Below are positions 7,594 to 17,035 of a DNA stretch of 64,000 nt, in pieces. Each line of letters opens with the position of its first letter. The stretch's first letter is position 1. Made by a program: the position numbers and the translations under genes. Source of the DNA: Streptococcus suis. GTDB lineage: Bacteria > Bacillota > Bacilli > Lactobacillales > Streptococcaceae. The notes below the pieces were generated by a model. The model saw only the letters and a list, made by a program, of their open reading frames with translations, ran no database searches and was not told the origin of the DNA. Location of the stretch: contig NZ_CP082205.1 of the NCBI RefSeq assembly GCF_019856455.1, positions 434,001-498,000 of the forward strand, read 5' to 3'.

Positions 7594-8715
7594 ATGTTTC
7601 ATTTTACCACACTTTTCATCGGAATGGATGTTCACAAAGAAAGTTTTTCACTCTGCTATTATGATATGATGACCAATCAATTCAAACATAGCACTAAAGT
7701 TAGTCCAAATGTTAGCTATATTGTGAACTATGTGAATGAGCTTCGTCGTTTATATGGTCAAGATGCAGAAGTGTTATGTGGCTACGAAGCTGGATGCCTC
7801 GGATTTACCCTATATCACCAGCTACAAGCTCACGGGATTCCCTGTATCGTGATGGCACCTACAACGGTAATGAAGGAAGGATCTAAGCGTGTTAAGACTG
7901 ATAAGAAAGATGCGGCTCAGCTCGCAAAAGCTCTGGCCTTTCGTAGCTATCAGCCTGTTCATATTCCTACTGCTGAGGATGAACAAGTCAAAGAATATAT
8001 CCGTATGAGAACAGACCACAAAGTGGCTCTGAAGAAAATCAAACAACAAATTCTTGCCTTCTGTCTCCGACATGATTTTCGCTATACCGAGGGAAGCAGT
8101 AATTGGACACAGAAACATGTTCGCTGGCTCCGTTCCCTAAAACCTGAGGGACTTTACGCAGAGATTTTGACAGAATATCTATTGACCTATGAGAAATTAG
8201 TAGATCAAATAGAACGGTATGATGCACGAATTGAGCAACTGGGTCAAAGCGACAGTTATCAAGAGAAGGTCTCACGGCTTTCTTGCTTTATTGGCATTAA
8301 AACACTAACTGCTCTTTCCATTGTGACAGAAATCGGTGATTTTAATCGCTTTGCGACAGCTCAACATTTTGCTTCTTATCTTGGGCTAACTCCTAGCGAA
8401 AATTCTAGCGGCGACAAGGAGAGAAGAGGTGCTATCACCAAAGCTGGGAATAGCCATGTGAGACGACTTCTGATAGAAGCTGCACAATCATTGGCTAAGG
8501 GGACGATTGGGTATAAATCCAAAGAATTGAAAAGGAGACAAAGTGGAAACCGAGTGGAGGTGATTGCTTATGCGGATAAGGCTAATGAACGCTTAAGAAG
8601 ACGTTATCGCACACTTGTTCTAGGAAAAAATAAGAAACAAAATGTTGCTAAAACAGCTATTGCACGAGAATTGTCTGGTTTTATTTGGGGGATGATGACA
8701 GGAAGAATAGCTTGA
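7594..8715 (+). CDS. IS110-family DEDD transposase, copy B
   Basis: 373 residues, identical in predicted sequence to copy A (DEDD residues Asp12, Glu65, Asp103, Asp106; Ser271/272 in the C-terminal domain). GGAGG lies about 8 bases before the ATG within the 5' noncoding region. Intact. Confidence 0.95.
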   Translation: MFHFTTLFIGMDVHKESFSLCYYDMMTNQFKHSTKVSPNVSYIVNYVNELRRLYGQDAEVLCGYEAGCLGFTLYHQLQAHGIPCIVMAPTTVMKEGSKRVKTDKKDAAQLAKALAFRSYQPVHIPTAEDEQVKEYIRMRTDHKVALKKIKQQILAFCLRHDFRYTEGSSNWTQKHVRWLRSLKPEGLYAEILTEYLLTYEKLVDQIERYDARIEQLGQSDSYQEKVSRLSCFIGIKTLTALSIVTEIGDFNRFATAQHFASYLGLTPSENSSGDKERRGAITKAGNSHVRRLLIEAAQSLAKGTIGYKSKELKRRQSGNRVEVIAYADKANERLRRRYRTLVLGKNKKQNVAKTAIARELSGFIWGMMTGRIA

Positions 8716-8739
8716 AGTTAGCGCTTGTTTTCATGTACA

Positions 8740-9070
8740 CTTTTGACCATTAAGTTTTATCATCGCAGAGCGATGAGGAATCCCTATTTCTATCCAAAAT
8801 CACTGGGTGAATTTGGACAGAAATAAGGATTGAAATCATGTTTGAATGGAAAGTATCTTGAAGGAGTTTAGGACTTCAAGGTTTGAGTCATCTACGAAAC
8901 GACTAAGTGGCACAATTGTGATCCACGCTTATAGAGAGTAGGACTCGCGGCAGAACCATTGACCTGTAGGTAACCAATCCACGAATATCAGAGTGGCCAA
9001 TGCCCGAAGCTAAGAACTAGGCTCTTTCTAGATACTTTTCATTTTTTAATCAGTTCGATTGTTTTTACTT
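8740..9070 (+). ncRNA. Candidate bridge (seek) RNA region of IS copy B
   Basis: The noncoding stretch between the transposase stop and the right end. In IS1111-type elements this is where the guide RNA is encoded (known for the family). Seen here: hairpins CATCGC-AGA-GCGATG (8760-8774), a ~46-base stem at about 8782-8827, CTTGAAG...CTTCAAG with a 10-base loop (8858-8881), GTGG CACAATTGTG AT CCAC (8907-8926), and CCAC-GAATATCAGA-GTGG (8979-8996). Short segments match DNA the RNA should pair with: AGTCAT (8886-8891) and TTATAG (8929-8934) match the two sides of the target TATAGTCATTTG, while ACAAT (8912-8916) and ATATCAG (8985-8991) match the left and right element ends. The exact ends of the RNA are unknown. 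Confidence 0.5.
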
Positions 9071-9090
9071 GACAAAGGGCTTTACATATC

Positions 9091-9193
9091 AGTCATTTGA
9101 ATTAACTTTGATACATCGTCACTTTCGTCTTGCCGTACTCTAGTATAGCCTGCGCCTCAGTTCCTTGTCTGAAAGCTAATTCATTCGACTATA
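9091..9193 (-). repeat. RUP-like MITE, one end invaded by IS copy B
   Basis: About 104 bases, almost the same as 47869-47972 read on the opposite strand. The ends are imperfect inverted repeats: TATAGTCGAATGAATT at one end and TATAGTCATTTGAATT at the other, with a TA-flanked outline. Such small non-coding elements with TA flanks are typically mobilised by IS630-type transposases, as with the pneumococcal RUP element; that parallel is inference. The invaded end lost its outer TAT to the segment that was inverted. Confidence 0.75.
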
Positions 9194-9892
9194 CTAGCCA
9201 ATTTGTGGTCTGCGCCAATATTGTTGGCAACCTTTTTTAGATTGAAGAGCAAGGTTTCATTATTTATAGCACTATCGGTACTATCTTGCTGCTGAGATGA
9301 TGCAGTTGTGGAGGAGCTCTCTTTATTTTCGGTAGATTGCGGACCTATATCCTTGTCAGTGACATAGCCTACATACTGATACTGCTTTATGTTACTTGGA
9401 TTAGGAAGTTGGTCTCCGACTTTTAGCTGATGAACCTGATTGTAGTCTGCAAGTAAATTGCTTTCTAGAGCCTGGATACTCTGGATAGGTAGAATAGAAC
9501 CAGTGGCGGTCAGAAGAAGGATGGATGAAATTTTGCCTTTTCCAACCAAACTTATTCCTAGAACTAGAAGAAGTTCCCCTCCAATCGTTAATAGATTAAT
9601 CCCGGTCTCCCCTGTAGCTGGAAGAATCCCAAATATTTTTTTAGGTTCGGTCTTGTAGATGAGATAGATTGTTTGATTCTCCGTAGCTATTTCTTTGGAA
9701 GGTGAGACAGTTTTCAGCTTAGATAAGACAGAATCCTTCTCTGAACTTGTTAGTTCATCTTGTGCAATATATTGATATTGAACAGATACCGTCGATGCAT
9801 ATAGGAGGCTGGCTTCCCCATAGGCCACTCACTATGGCTACTGTAGTACTAGACATGGCTAGTTGTTTAAGAGCGATTTTCTTGGTATACAT
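9181..9892 (-). pseudogene. Frameshifted surface/membrane protein with internal LPATG motif
   Basis: ATG 9892 follows AGGAGAGG and opens MYTKKIALKQLAMSSTTVAI, a good signal peptide, but the frame shifts near 9830. The rest (216 codons from 9828) continues in another frame through a plausible signal cleavage site (LLYAS) into STVSVQYQYIAQDELT, LPATGETGINLLTIGG (LPxTG-like plus a hydrophobic stretch), a second hydrophobic segment, LPNPSNIKQYQYVGYV and a Ser/Thr-rich tail. A single base indel would explain the break. The last codons and stop lie inside the MITE, so the natural C-terminus may also be altered. Having the LPxTG-like motif in the middle rather than at the end is odd, and it may be a double membrane-spanning protein rather than a sortase substrate. 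Function unknown. Confidence 0.7.
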
Positions 9893-9914
9893 TTTCCTCT
9901 CCTTTTTAAATATT

Positions 9915-9945
9915 TACTTGTACAATCAGATTATACTACTTGTAC
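9915..9945 (-). promoter_or_regulatory. Promoter with direct repeats TACTTGTAC on both sides of the -10 box
   Basis: Two copies of TACTTGTAC (9915-9923 and 9937-9945) are spaced 22 bases apart, two helical turns. Between them, on the minus strand, is TATAAT (9930-9935), about 40 bases before the ATG of the surface-protein pseudogene. The layout suggests a regulator binding across the promoter. The regulator is unknown. Confidence 0.5.
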
Positions 9946-10220
9946 GAAGAAAAAAATGCCAAATCGTTCACATTTTTGGGGCAATAGTGCATATTTTTTT
10001 AAAATTTTAAATGGTATATTTTTACTAGAGATAGAGGATGGTATCCTGGTATTTATTTTAGTAATTGGTGTCTTAATCATGTTCTTTTTAGCAATGTAGT
10101 ATTACTGTGTAGAAATTTTTCCAGATTATGGTATTTTTATCTAAGAATACTGTGTATCCTAGTGCCAAACCTTGAAAATTGCCTAATTTTCTGCTACAAT
10201 ATATTATTGACTAAAATTGA
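9946..10220. other. AT-rich region upstream of secA
   Basis: About 275 bases without a credible gene. A run of T and A tracts is followed by CTACAATATATTATTG just before secA, which could hold the secA promoter (TACAAT as -10). No riboswitch or hairpin was recognised. Confidence 0.4.
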
Positions 10221-10235
10221 AATAGGATGAATGAT

Positions 10236-12761
10236 ATGGTAACAAATGTACTTCGTTCTCTCATTGAAAATGATAAGGGAGAGCTAAGAAAACTTGAGAA
10301 AATGGCAGACAAGGTCTTCTCGTATGCCGATGAAATGGAAGCGCTGACTGATGAACAGTTGCAAGCTAAGACAGCAGAATTTAAGGAGCGATACAATAAC
10401 GGTGAATCCCTCGATGATCTTTTGTACGAAGCTTATGCGGTAGTCCGTGAAGGAGCTCGTCGCGTATTGGGCCTCTATCCCTACAAGGTTCAGGTTATGG
10501 GAGGAATCGTTCTTCACAACGGTGACGTTCCAGAAATGCGTACTGGTGAAGGTAAAACTCTGACTGCAACGATGCCTGTTTATTTGAATGCCTTGTCTGG
10601 TCAAGGTGTTCACGTAGTGACGGTTAACGAGTATCTTTCTACTCGTGATGCGACTGAAATGGGTGAATTGTATTCATGGCTTGGTCTATCAGTTGGTATC
10701 AACTTAGCTGCTAAATCACCCTTGGAAAAACGTGAGGCCTATAACTGCGATATTACTTATTCGACCAACTCAGAGATTGGTTTTGACTACCTCCGAGACA
10801 ATATGGTTGTTCGCGCAGAAGACATGGTTCAACGTCCTCTCAATTATGCCTTGGTCGATGAAGTTGACTCAATCTTGATTGACGAAGCTCGTACGCCGTT
10901 GATTGTATCTGGTGCACAAGGTTCTGAAACAAACCAGTTGTATTTCTTGGCAGATAATCTTGTTAAATCTTTGACAACAGAAGATTACATCATAGACATT
11001 CCATCTAAGACGATTGGTCTGTCTGATTCAGGTATTGACAAAGCAGAGAAATTCTTCAAGTTAGATAACCTCTACGATATTGAAAATGTAGCCATTACCC
11101 ATTTCTTGGATAATGCACTTCGTGCCAACTACATTATGACCTATGATATTGACTATCTGGTCAATGAAGACCAAGAGGTCATGATTATCGATCCATTTAC
11201 AGGTCGTACGATGGAAGGTCGTCGTTATTCTGATGGACTTCACCAAGCTATCGAAGCTAAGGAAGGTGTACCGGTTCAAAACGAGTCTAAGACAAGTGCC
11301 TCTATTACCTACCAAAACCTTTTCCGTATGTATAAAAAATTATCAGGGATGACGGGTACTGGTAAAACAGAAGAGGAAGAATTCCGTGAAATCTACAACA
11401 TCCGTGTTGTACCAATTCCAACCAACCGTCCAATCGCGCGTGTTGACCACGAAGATTTACTCTATCCAAGTCTAGAATACAAATTTAATGCCGTTATTGC
11501 TGATGTGAAGAGACGCTATGAGAAAGGGCAACCTGTCTTGGTCGGTACAGTTGCGGTTGAAACTTCTGATTTGATTTCTCAAAAATTGGTAGCTGCAGGT
11601 GTCCCTCACGAAGTATTGAATGCTAAAAACCACTATCGTGAAGCGCAGATTATTATGAATGCTGGTCAGCGTGGTGCGGTCACTATTGCGACCAACATGG
11701 CGGGACGCGGTACCGATATTAAGTTAGGTCCAGGGGTACGTGAACTTGGTGGGCTGTGTGTTATTGGTACTGAGCGCCATGAAAGTCGTCGTATTGATAA
11801 CCAGCTTCGTGGACGTTCAGGTCGTCAAGGTGACCCAGGTGAATCACAATTCTATCTATCTCTCGAAGATGACTTGATGAAACGCTTTGGTTCAGAACGC
11901 ATCAAAGTATTTATGGAGCGTATGAATCTAACAGAAGAAGAGTCCGTTATCAAGTCTAAAATGTTGACACGTCAAGTTGAATCTGCTCAGAAGCGTGTGG
12001 AAGGGAACAACTACGACTCACGTAAACAAGTCCTTCAATATGACGATGTGATGCGTGAGCAACGTGAAATCATCTATCGCCAACGCCAGGATGTTATTAC
12101 TGCTAACCGTGATTTGGCTCCTGAAATCAAAGCGATGATGAAACGGACGATTGAACGCCAAGTTGCTGGTCACTTCCTTGGTTCGAAAGATGAAGCTATT
12201 GATGGAATTATCAAATTTGCGCATGCAAATCTCGTTGACGATGATACCTTGAGTAAAGCTACTTTTGAAGCAATGAATCAGAAAGAGATTGTCGAAGAGC
12301 TCTATGAACGTGCTTTGAGAGTCTATGATTCGCAAGTGAAAAAATTACGCGATGAAGAACGTGTACGCGAATTCCAGAAAGTTCTTATCCTTCGTGTTGT
12401 GGATAACAAATGGACAGACCATATTGATGCCTTGGATCAATTGCGCAATGCAGTCAGTCTTCGTGGATACGCTCAAAACAATCCAATCGTTGAATATCAA
12501 TCAGAAGCATTTACTATGTTCAACGATATGATTGGGGCTATCGAGTTTGAAGTAACCCGTTTGATGATGAAGGCGCAAATTCATGACAATATTGAGCGTG
12601 AGCGTACAAGTCAAGAAGCACATACGACAGCTGTTAAGAATATTATGCCGAACCAATCGCATGCAATTCAGGAGAATGTATCTTTTGAAGGTGTTGATCG
12701 TAACGATCCATGCCCATGCCAGTCTGGTAAGAAATTTAAAAATTGTCACGGCCGTAAATAG
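10236..12761 (+). CDS. secA: Preprotein translocase ATPase SecA
   Basis: The motor of the Sec secretion channel: it binds preproteins and pushes them through SecYEG using ATP. At 841 residues it has the normal streptococcal length. Walker A is MRTGEGKT near residue 100, the DEAD-type motif [15 protein letters not shown] follows near 210, [14 protein letters not shown] and [23 protein letters not shown] mark the second helicase domain, and the C-terminus carries the zinc and SecB/lipid-binding motif [16 protein letters not shown] 10236 is preferred over ATG 10227 because AGGA (10224-10227) overlaps the earlier codon and gives good spacing only to the later one. A strong terminator follows. Confidence 0.97.
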   Translation: MVTNVLRSLIENDKGELRKLEKMADKVFSYADEMEALTDEQLQAKTAEFKERYNNGESLDDLLYEAYAVVREGARRVLGLYPYKVQVMGGIVLHNGDVPEMRTGEGKTLTATMPVYLNALSGQGVHVVTVNEYLSTRDATEMGELYSWLGLSVGINLAAKSPLEKREAYNCDITYSTNSEIGFDYLRDNMVVRAEDMVQRPLNYALVDEVDSILIDEARTPLIVSGAQGSETNQLYFLADNLVKSLTTEDYIIDIPSKTIGLSDSGIDKAEKFFKLDNLYDIENVAITHFLDNALRANYIMTYDIDYLVNEDQEVMIIDPFTGRTMEGRRYSDGLHQAIEAKEGVPVQNESKTSASITYQNLFRMYKKLSGMTGTGKTEEEEFREIYNIRVVPIPTNRPIARVDHEDLLYPSLEYKFNAVIADVKRRYEKGQPVLVGTVAVETSDLISQKLVAAGVPHEVLNAKNHYREAQIIMNAGQRGAVTIATNMAGRGTDIKLGPGVRELGGLCVIGTERHESRRIDNQLRGRSGRQGDPGESQFYLSLEDDLMKRFGSERIKVFMERMNLTEEESVIKSKMLTRQVESAQKRVEGNNYDSRKQVLQYDDVMREQREIIYRQRQDVITANRDLAPEIKAMMKRTIERQVAGHFLGSKDEAIDGIIKFAHANLVDDDTLSKATFEAMNQKEIVEELYERALRVYDSQVKKLRDEERVREFQKVLILRVVDNKWTDHIDALDQLRNAVSLRGYAQNNPIVEYQSEAFTMFNDMIGAIEFEVTRLMMKAQIHDNIERERTSQEAHTTAVKNIMPNQSHAIQENVSFEGVDRNDPCPCQSGKKFKNCHGRK

Positions 12762-12772
12762 GAATGACGCGT

Positions 12773-12798
12773 GGACTGGACGGCTGTCCAGTCCTTTT
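12773..12798 (+). terminator. Rho-independent terminator after secA
   Basis: Perfect stem GGACTGGAC / GTCCAGTCC with loop GGCT and a following TTTT, 11 bases after the secA stop. Confidence 0.9.
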
Positions 12799-12875
12799 GC
12801 AATTTTTAGACCAGTCACTAGAGTCAGTTCGTTTATGTTAATAAATGAATTGACTATGCAAAAGGAGACCGATTA

Positions 12876-13235
12876 ATGATAGTAGGACATGGCATTGACC
12901 TTCAGGAGATGGCGGCGATTGAAAGTGCCAGAATCAAACACCAAGGGTTTCCCCAAAAGATTCTCACAGAGAAAGAATTTGAACGGTATCAAAGTCTGTC
13001 CGGTCGCCGTCAGTTAGAATATTTAGCTGGACGTTGGTCAGCCAAAGAAGCACTGACCAAGGCCTTGGGGACAGGCATTGGTAAGATAGGATTTCATGAT
13101 ATTGAAATTCTGAATACCAGCAAAGGAGTTCCCTATGTGACGAAGAGTCCCTTTGATGGGAATATTTGGCTCAGCATTAGCCATTCAGGAAATTTTGTAC
13201 AAGCTAGTGTGATTTTGGAGGAGAAAGATGATTGA
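12876..13235 (+). CDS. acpS: Holo-[acyl-carrier-protein] synthase
   Basis: 119 residues. It transfers the 4'-phosphopantetheine group from CoA to the Ser of acyl carrier protein, activating the AcpP encoded at 20454. It begins [11 protein letters not shown] with the metal-binding Asp, and carries [18 protein letters not shown] (conserved Glu and Lys) in the middle and [15 protein letters not shown] at the end. AAAGGAG lies 8 bases upstream of the ATG. The last 8 bases overlap alr, the acpS-alr pairing usual in streptococci. Confidence 0.96.
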   Translation: MIVGHGIDLQEMAAIESARIKHQGFPQKILTEKEFERYQSLSGRRQLEYLAGRWSAKEALTKALGTGIGKIGFHDIEILNTSKGVPYVTKSPFDGNIWLSISHSGNFVQASVILEEKDD

Positions 13236-14331
13236 AAGTGAACATCGACCCACGCAAATTCGGGTTGACTTAGATGCGATTGCGGAAAATTTCGAGCAAG
13301 TAATGACCAACTTGCCCCATAAGACCGAAGCATTTGCAGTTGTTAAGGCGAATGCTTATGGTCATGGAGCTGTTGCGGTAGCGAAAAAGTTATCCAGTCA
13401 AGCAGCTGGTTTTTGTGTTTCGAATTTGGATGAAGCATTAGAGTTACGTAAAGCAGGTATCGAGCATCCTATCTTGATTTTAGGAGTGGTTCCTGTACGT
13501 TTTTTACCAGTAGCTCATCAACTCAATATCAGTGTGACAGTTGCCAGTCTGGACTGGTTGCAAGATGCAAAAGACTTAGAGGCTGATTTATCTGGTCTAA
13601 CTGTCCATCTTAAGCTGGATACAGGTATGGGGCGGATTGGTTTTAGAAAAATAGCCGATTTGCTACAAGCGATTGCTATCCTTGAAGAATTAGAGTATGA
13701 CATCGAAGGAGTTTATACTCATTTTGCTACTGCGGATGAGGTTGAACAGGCGCACTTCGAGGGTCAACTGTCTGTTTTTAAAGAATTTTTGGATGTTCTA
13801 CCAATTACTCCGCGCTGGATTCATGCCAGCAATTCAGCAACAAGCATTTGGCATGCTGATACAGTATTTAACCTGGTTCGTTTGGGAAACATTCTTTATG
13901 GACTTAATCCAAGTGGACGAGTGCTAGAACTCCCGTTTGATGTTCAACCAGCCTTATCTCTCGTATCTGAAATTGTTCATGTAAAGCAGGTTGAAGCTGG
14001 CACAACAATTGGCTACGGAGCTACTTATCACAGCACCGATTCAGAATGGATTGCGACCGTTCCGATAGGATATGCAGACGGTCTCGTACGAAGCTTACAA
14101 GGCTTATCAGTCCTAGTCGATGGGCAGGCCTGTGAAATTGTAGGGCGTATTTCGATGGACCAGATCACCATTCGTTTACCTCATGCTTATCCGCTTGGTC
14201 AAAAAGTCACCCTAATCGGTCAAGATAGAGATAAAACGATCTCTGTTCAGGAGTGGGCTGATCGCATCGGAACCATAAATTACGAGGTGGTTTGTCTTTT
14301 GACAGATCGTCTACCTCGAATTTTTGAGTAA
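13228..14331 (+). CDS. alr: Alanine racemase
   Basis: 367 residues, PLP-dependent, interconverting L- and D-alanine for peptidoglycan. The PLP lysine lies in [19 protein letters not shown] near residue 40. [11 protein letters not shown] and [11 protein letters not shown] are typical of the barrel. The second-site tyrosine is in [10 protein letters not shown], followed by [13 protein letters not shown] and [11 protein letters not shown]. The start overlaps acpS (ATGATTGA), which suggests translational coupling. In many streptococci recG follows; here a repeat block follows instead. Confidence 0.97.
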   Translation: MIESEHRPTQIRVDLDAIAENFEQVMTNLPHKTEAFAVVKANAYGHGAVAVAKKLSSQAAGFCVSNLDEALELRKAGIEHPILILGVVPVRFLPVAHQLNISVTVASLDWLQDAKDLEADLSGLTVHLKLDTGMGRIGFRKIADLLQAIAILEELEYDIEGVYTHFATADEVEQAHFEGQLSVFKEFLDVLPITPRWIHASNSATSIWHADTVFNLVRLGNILYGLNPSGRVLELPFDVQPALSLVSEIVHVKQVEAGTTIGYGATYHSTDSEWIATVPIGYADGLVRSLQGLSVLVDGQACEIVGRISMDQITIRLPHAYPLGQKVTLIGQDRDKTISVQEWADRIGTINYEVVCLLTDRLPRIFE

Positions 14332-14473
14332 ATGTGACGATAATCCGCCTCTTTCACTAGGAATAGAAGGCTAAAATATTAGAGAAGTGTTGCCTATAGA
14401 TTGTCTATAATACAAATATCGTCATTTAGTTGACTTTTATTACTTCGACGTAAGGAGGCTGGGCAAAAAGCCC

Positions 14474-14560
14474 AGGACCACTACTCAGAGTTCGTGTCAA
14501 CATATCAGCGCAGTGGTTGATTGGCAGATTTGTTCGTGTTTTGCACTCCAAATCTGGCCT
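14474..14560 (+). repeat. 87-base direct repeat, copy 1
   Basis: Identical to 14846-14932. It contains the hairpin CAGATTTG...CAAATCTG and starts right after the GAGGCTGG header. Confidence 0.85.
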
Positions 14561-14845
14561 AATCAACTGTGCGGGGGTGGGAAGACGAACTCTTTTTATC
14601 TTGGTCGAGTTCTTTCCCATTCCCTATTTCCAACTTCAAACACTCCACTGGATTGTTTGAACTCGCCTTGCCTGATTTTGTAAAAGTGACTTGCTTTGCA
14701 AGCAATCTGGGGGATACGAATAGTCCAGTGGACTATTCGTACCTGAGCCTGAAAACAAAAAAGCGAAGTACATCAGCTGGTCACCTAGAAATAAGAAAGC
14801 ATTGAGTTATGCCTGTGGCTTTTGATGAGGCTGGTCAAAAAGTCT

Positions 14846-14932
14846 AGGACCACTACTCAGAGTTCGTGTCAACATATCAGCGCAGTGGTTGATTGGCAGA
14901 TTTGTTCGTGTTTTGCACTCCAAATCTGGCCT
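14846..14932 (+). repeat. 87-base direct repeat, copy 2
   Basis: Identical to 14474-14560, 372 bases away. The flanking sequence differs downstream, so this is an internal module of a larger mosaic repeat. Confidence 0.85.
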
Positions 14933-15203
14933 CTACGACTGATGCGAACAGAGTTCGCCTTATCTCCAACCTCAAACTGTCTCCCAGACAGTTTGAGCTG
15001 TGCGGGGGTGGGAGTGAAACAGTCTGGGGTTAGACTGTTTCAGCTCAACAACTAGAAATAAAGACTTGTTGACGGACTCTTTTTATCTTGGTCGAGTTCT
15101 TTCCCACTCCCTTTGTCCCCAGTCTCCAACTATCTCCCAGATAGTTGGAGCGAGTACTAAAAGTAAACTAAAAGACTATAATGAGGCTGGTCAAAAAGTC
15201 TAA

Positions 15204-15305
15204 TACTCTTCGAAAATCAAAATTATTCGTTGTCAACTTGCCTTGATGAACTCCGGTTCTATCTTCGACTTCGTTTCCTAGGCTACTTTTGATTTTCATT
15301 GAGTA
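15204..15305 (+). repeat. Streptococcal TACTCTTCGAAAATC...TTTTCATTGAGTA element
   Basis: About 102 bases. The ends are TACTCTTCGAAAATCAAAA and TTTTGATTTTCATTGAGTA, themselves imperfect inverted repeats. An inverted relative lies at 15381-15473. Elements with these ends are common between genes in streptococci. Confidence 0.75.
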
Positions 15306-15308
15306 TAA

Positions 15309-15359
15309 AAAAATAGCTTAGAATTGCATCGTCAGAAACGTTGATTCTAAGCTATTTTT
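15309..15359. terminator. Bidirectional terminator downstream of aspartokinase
   Basis: AAAAATAGCTTAGAAT pairs with ATTCTAAGCTATTTTT in a long perfect stem. It serves the leftward aspartokinase transcript and could also stop rightward readthrough from alr. It is enclosed by two inverted repeat elements. Confidence 0.85.
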
Positions 15360-15380
15360 GTTTATTCAAATTTTAATTGG

Positions 15381-15473
15381 TACTCAATGAAAATTAAAAT
15401 CAGACTAGCTCCAATGGAGCTTGACACTCATCAAATCAAGTCAACAACGTCTGGTTTTGATTTTCGAAGAGTA
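15381..15473 (-). repeat. Streptococcal TACTCTTCGAAAATC element, inverted copy
   Basis: Reverse-oriented relative of 15204-15305 with the same end sequences but a different interior. It lies within 30 bases of the aspartokinase stop. Confidence 0.75.
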
Positions 15474-15503
15474 TGAAGAGGGAACTGACCGACCTCGTTG
15501 TGA

Positions 15504-16859
15504 TTATTGCTCGTTAAAAAAAGCTTCATAGAGTGCGTGCAGAGCGCGTTTCTTTTCTTCGGTTTTGACAACGAACATAACAGAAACTTCGCTGGCTCCC
15601 TGTGAAATCATTGCCAAGTTGACATTTTGTTTAGAGAGGGCAGTGGTAGCGGTAGCTGTTACACCGACATGGCTCTTCATATTTTCACCAACAATCATGA
15701 TAATAGATAAACCATGTTCGATTTCGGCCTTGTCAACTTCCATTTTCGTATTGAGTTGACGAAGGATCTCTTCTTCCTTGATAGGAGTCAATTCACGCTC
15801 ACGGACTACGATGGATAAATCGTCAATCCCGGTCGGCATGTGCTCCCAGCGAATATTGAGATCTTCGAGAATTTGCAACACCTTGCGACCAAAACCAACT
15901 TCACGGTTCATCAAGTATTTGGACAAGTTAATGCTGACAAAACCATCGTCTGTAGCAATACCGACAACAGGAACTGTTTGCTCGGTATGTTTGTGTACAA
16001 TTCGGGTACCAGGGTGAGTTGGGTTATTGGTGTTTTTGATAACCAATGGAATCCGCCCGCGATAGGCAGGAAGGAGGGCTTCATCGTGGAGGACGGAGAA
16101 ACCTGCATAAGCTAATTCTCGCATTTCACGATAGGTCAATTCTTTGATTGAATGTGGATTTTTAATGATGCCAGGATGGGCAGCAAAAATACCATCGACA
16201 TCTGTAAAGTTTTCATAGAGGTCAGCCTTGACCCCGGCAGCAATGATGGAACCTGTAATGTCCGATCCACCTCGTGAGAAGGTACAAATCTGGTTATCAA
16301 CAGTTACACCGAAGAATCCTGGGATAATGAGTACTTCATCTGTATCACGAAGCTCTTCGATTTTGTCATAACTTGAAGGCAAAATGCGAGCATTTCCTGG
16401 TTCGGAGCTGACAATAATACCAGCTTTTTTAGGATGTACATAGCGTGCAGGCAATCCTCTGTGGGTAAAATATTCGGCAATCAATTTGGCATTATTATCT
16501 TCACCAGCTGCTAAGAATGCGTCGTAAAGGAATTCGTTATCATCAATTGGTAGGCTGGCCAAAGAGATGATGCTGTCTGCGATTTTCTTCATGCTGTTAG
16601 CTGTGAAACCAAGTTCGTCAACCATTGCCTGATAACGGTTGATGATCCATTCTTGACTGGCAGTCACATCTTTTCCGTTAACATATTCTTTATAATATTT
16701 AATCAACGCATCAGTAACTTTAGTATCCTCGGCATTGCGTTTTCCAGGTGCAGACACCACAACAAAGCGACGTTCTGAATCAGATTGAACAATATTGAAA
16801 ACTTTTTCTAACTGTCCAGCAGAAGCAAGTGAGCTTCCCCCAAATTTAATAACTTTCAT
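15504..16859 (-). CDS. lysC: Aspartate kinase
   Basis: A 451-residue monofunctional aspartokinase catalysing the first step from aspartate to lysine, threonine and methionine. It starts MKVIKFGGSSLAS, the phosphate-binding strand of amino-acid kinases, and has FSRGGSDITGSIIA and FTDVDGIFAAHPG in the kinase domain. Two ACT domains lie at the end (VGIATDDGFVSINLS..., LSIIMIVGENMKS...), so feedback inhibition is expected. ATG 16859 is chosen over 16865 because AAGGAG directly abuts the earlier codon and is correctly spaced only for the later one. It is transcribed alone, divergent from the HAD gene. Confidence 0.95.
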   Translation of the reverse strand: MKVIKFGGSSLASAGQLEKVFNIVQSDSERRFVVVSAPGKRNAEDTKVTDALIKYYKEYVNGKDVTASQEWIINRYQAMVDELGFTANSMKKIADSIISLASLPIDDNEFLYDAFLAAGEDNNAKLIAEYFTHRGLPARYVHPKKAGIIVSSEPGNARILPSSYDKIEELRDTDEVLIIPGFFGVTVDNQICTFSRGGSDITGSIIAAGVKADLYENFTDVDGIFAAHPGIIKNPHSIKELTYREMRELAYAGFSVLHDEALLPAYRGRIPLVIKNTNNPTHPGTRIVHKHTEQTVPVVGIATDDGFVSINLSKYLMNREVGFGRKVLQILEDLNIRWEHMPTGIDDLSIVVRERELTPIKEEEILRQLNTKMEVDKAEIEHGLSIIMIVGENMKSHVGVTATATTALSKQNVNLAMISQGASEVSVMFVVKTEEKKRALHALYEAFFNEQ

Positions 16860-17035
16860 TCTCATCTCCTTGGATATTTTTTTCTATTATAGCAGAATGA
16901 TATGAAATTGTCAGTATGTTCAGACAAATCTTGCCAAGAATTTTATCGAAAAACGAACAAGAGGCAAGTATGAAAATTTCAGAAAAACATTTTTTTCTTT
17001 CAACTGTGTTACAATTAAAGTAATAGGAGGCGAGT

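Larger units (their letters stand above)
7486..9092 (+). mobile_element. IS110-family (IS1111-type) insertion sequence, copy B
   Basis: Same 1607-bp element as copy A in opposite orientation, with CT/AG cores at 7484-7485 and 9091-9092. Its outer flank (9091 onward) is the terminal inverted repeat of a MITE. Undoing the inversion gives an original target of a MITE end joined to TATAAAACAAGG. Copies A and B encode identical transposases, so one probably derives recently from the other. Confidence 0.9.
14452..15192. repeat. Block of nested modular intergenic repeats
   Basis: A 740-base stretch with no gene, made of repeated modules. A header GAGGCTGGxCAAAAAGyCy occurs at about 14456, 14826 and 15182. 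An 87-base exact direct repeat follows the first two headers. A TTCCAACTTCAAA...TTTGAACTCG type hairpin is at about 14628-14664, and a CTCCAACTAT...ATAGTTGGAG hairpin ends in ACTAAAAGTAAAcTAAA near 15125-15170. The same modules recur at 25640-25835. It looks like a BOX-like composite repeat family rather than a decayed gene. Confidence 0.7.

Noticed and set aside
14390..14415. ATTGTCTATAATACAA resembling the outer junction of IS copy C
   Set aside because: Only a 10-base run corresponds to the element end plus core, and no further element sequence or subterminal repeat is present, so a chance match is more likely than an IS remnant.
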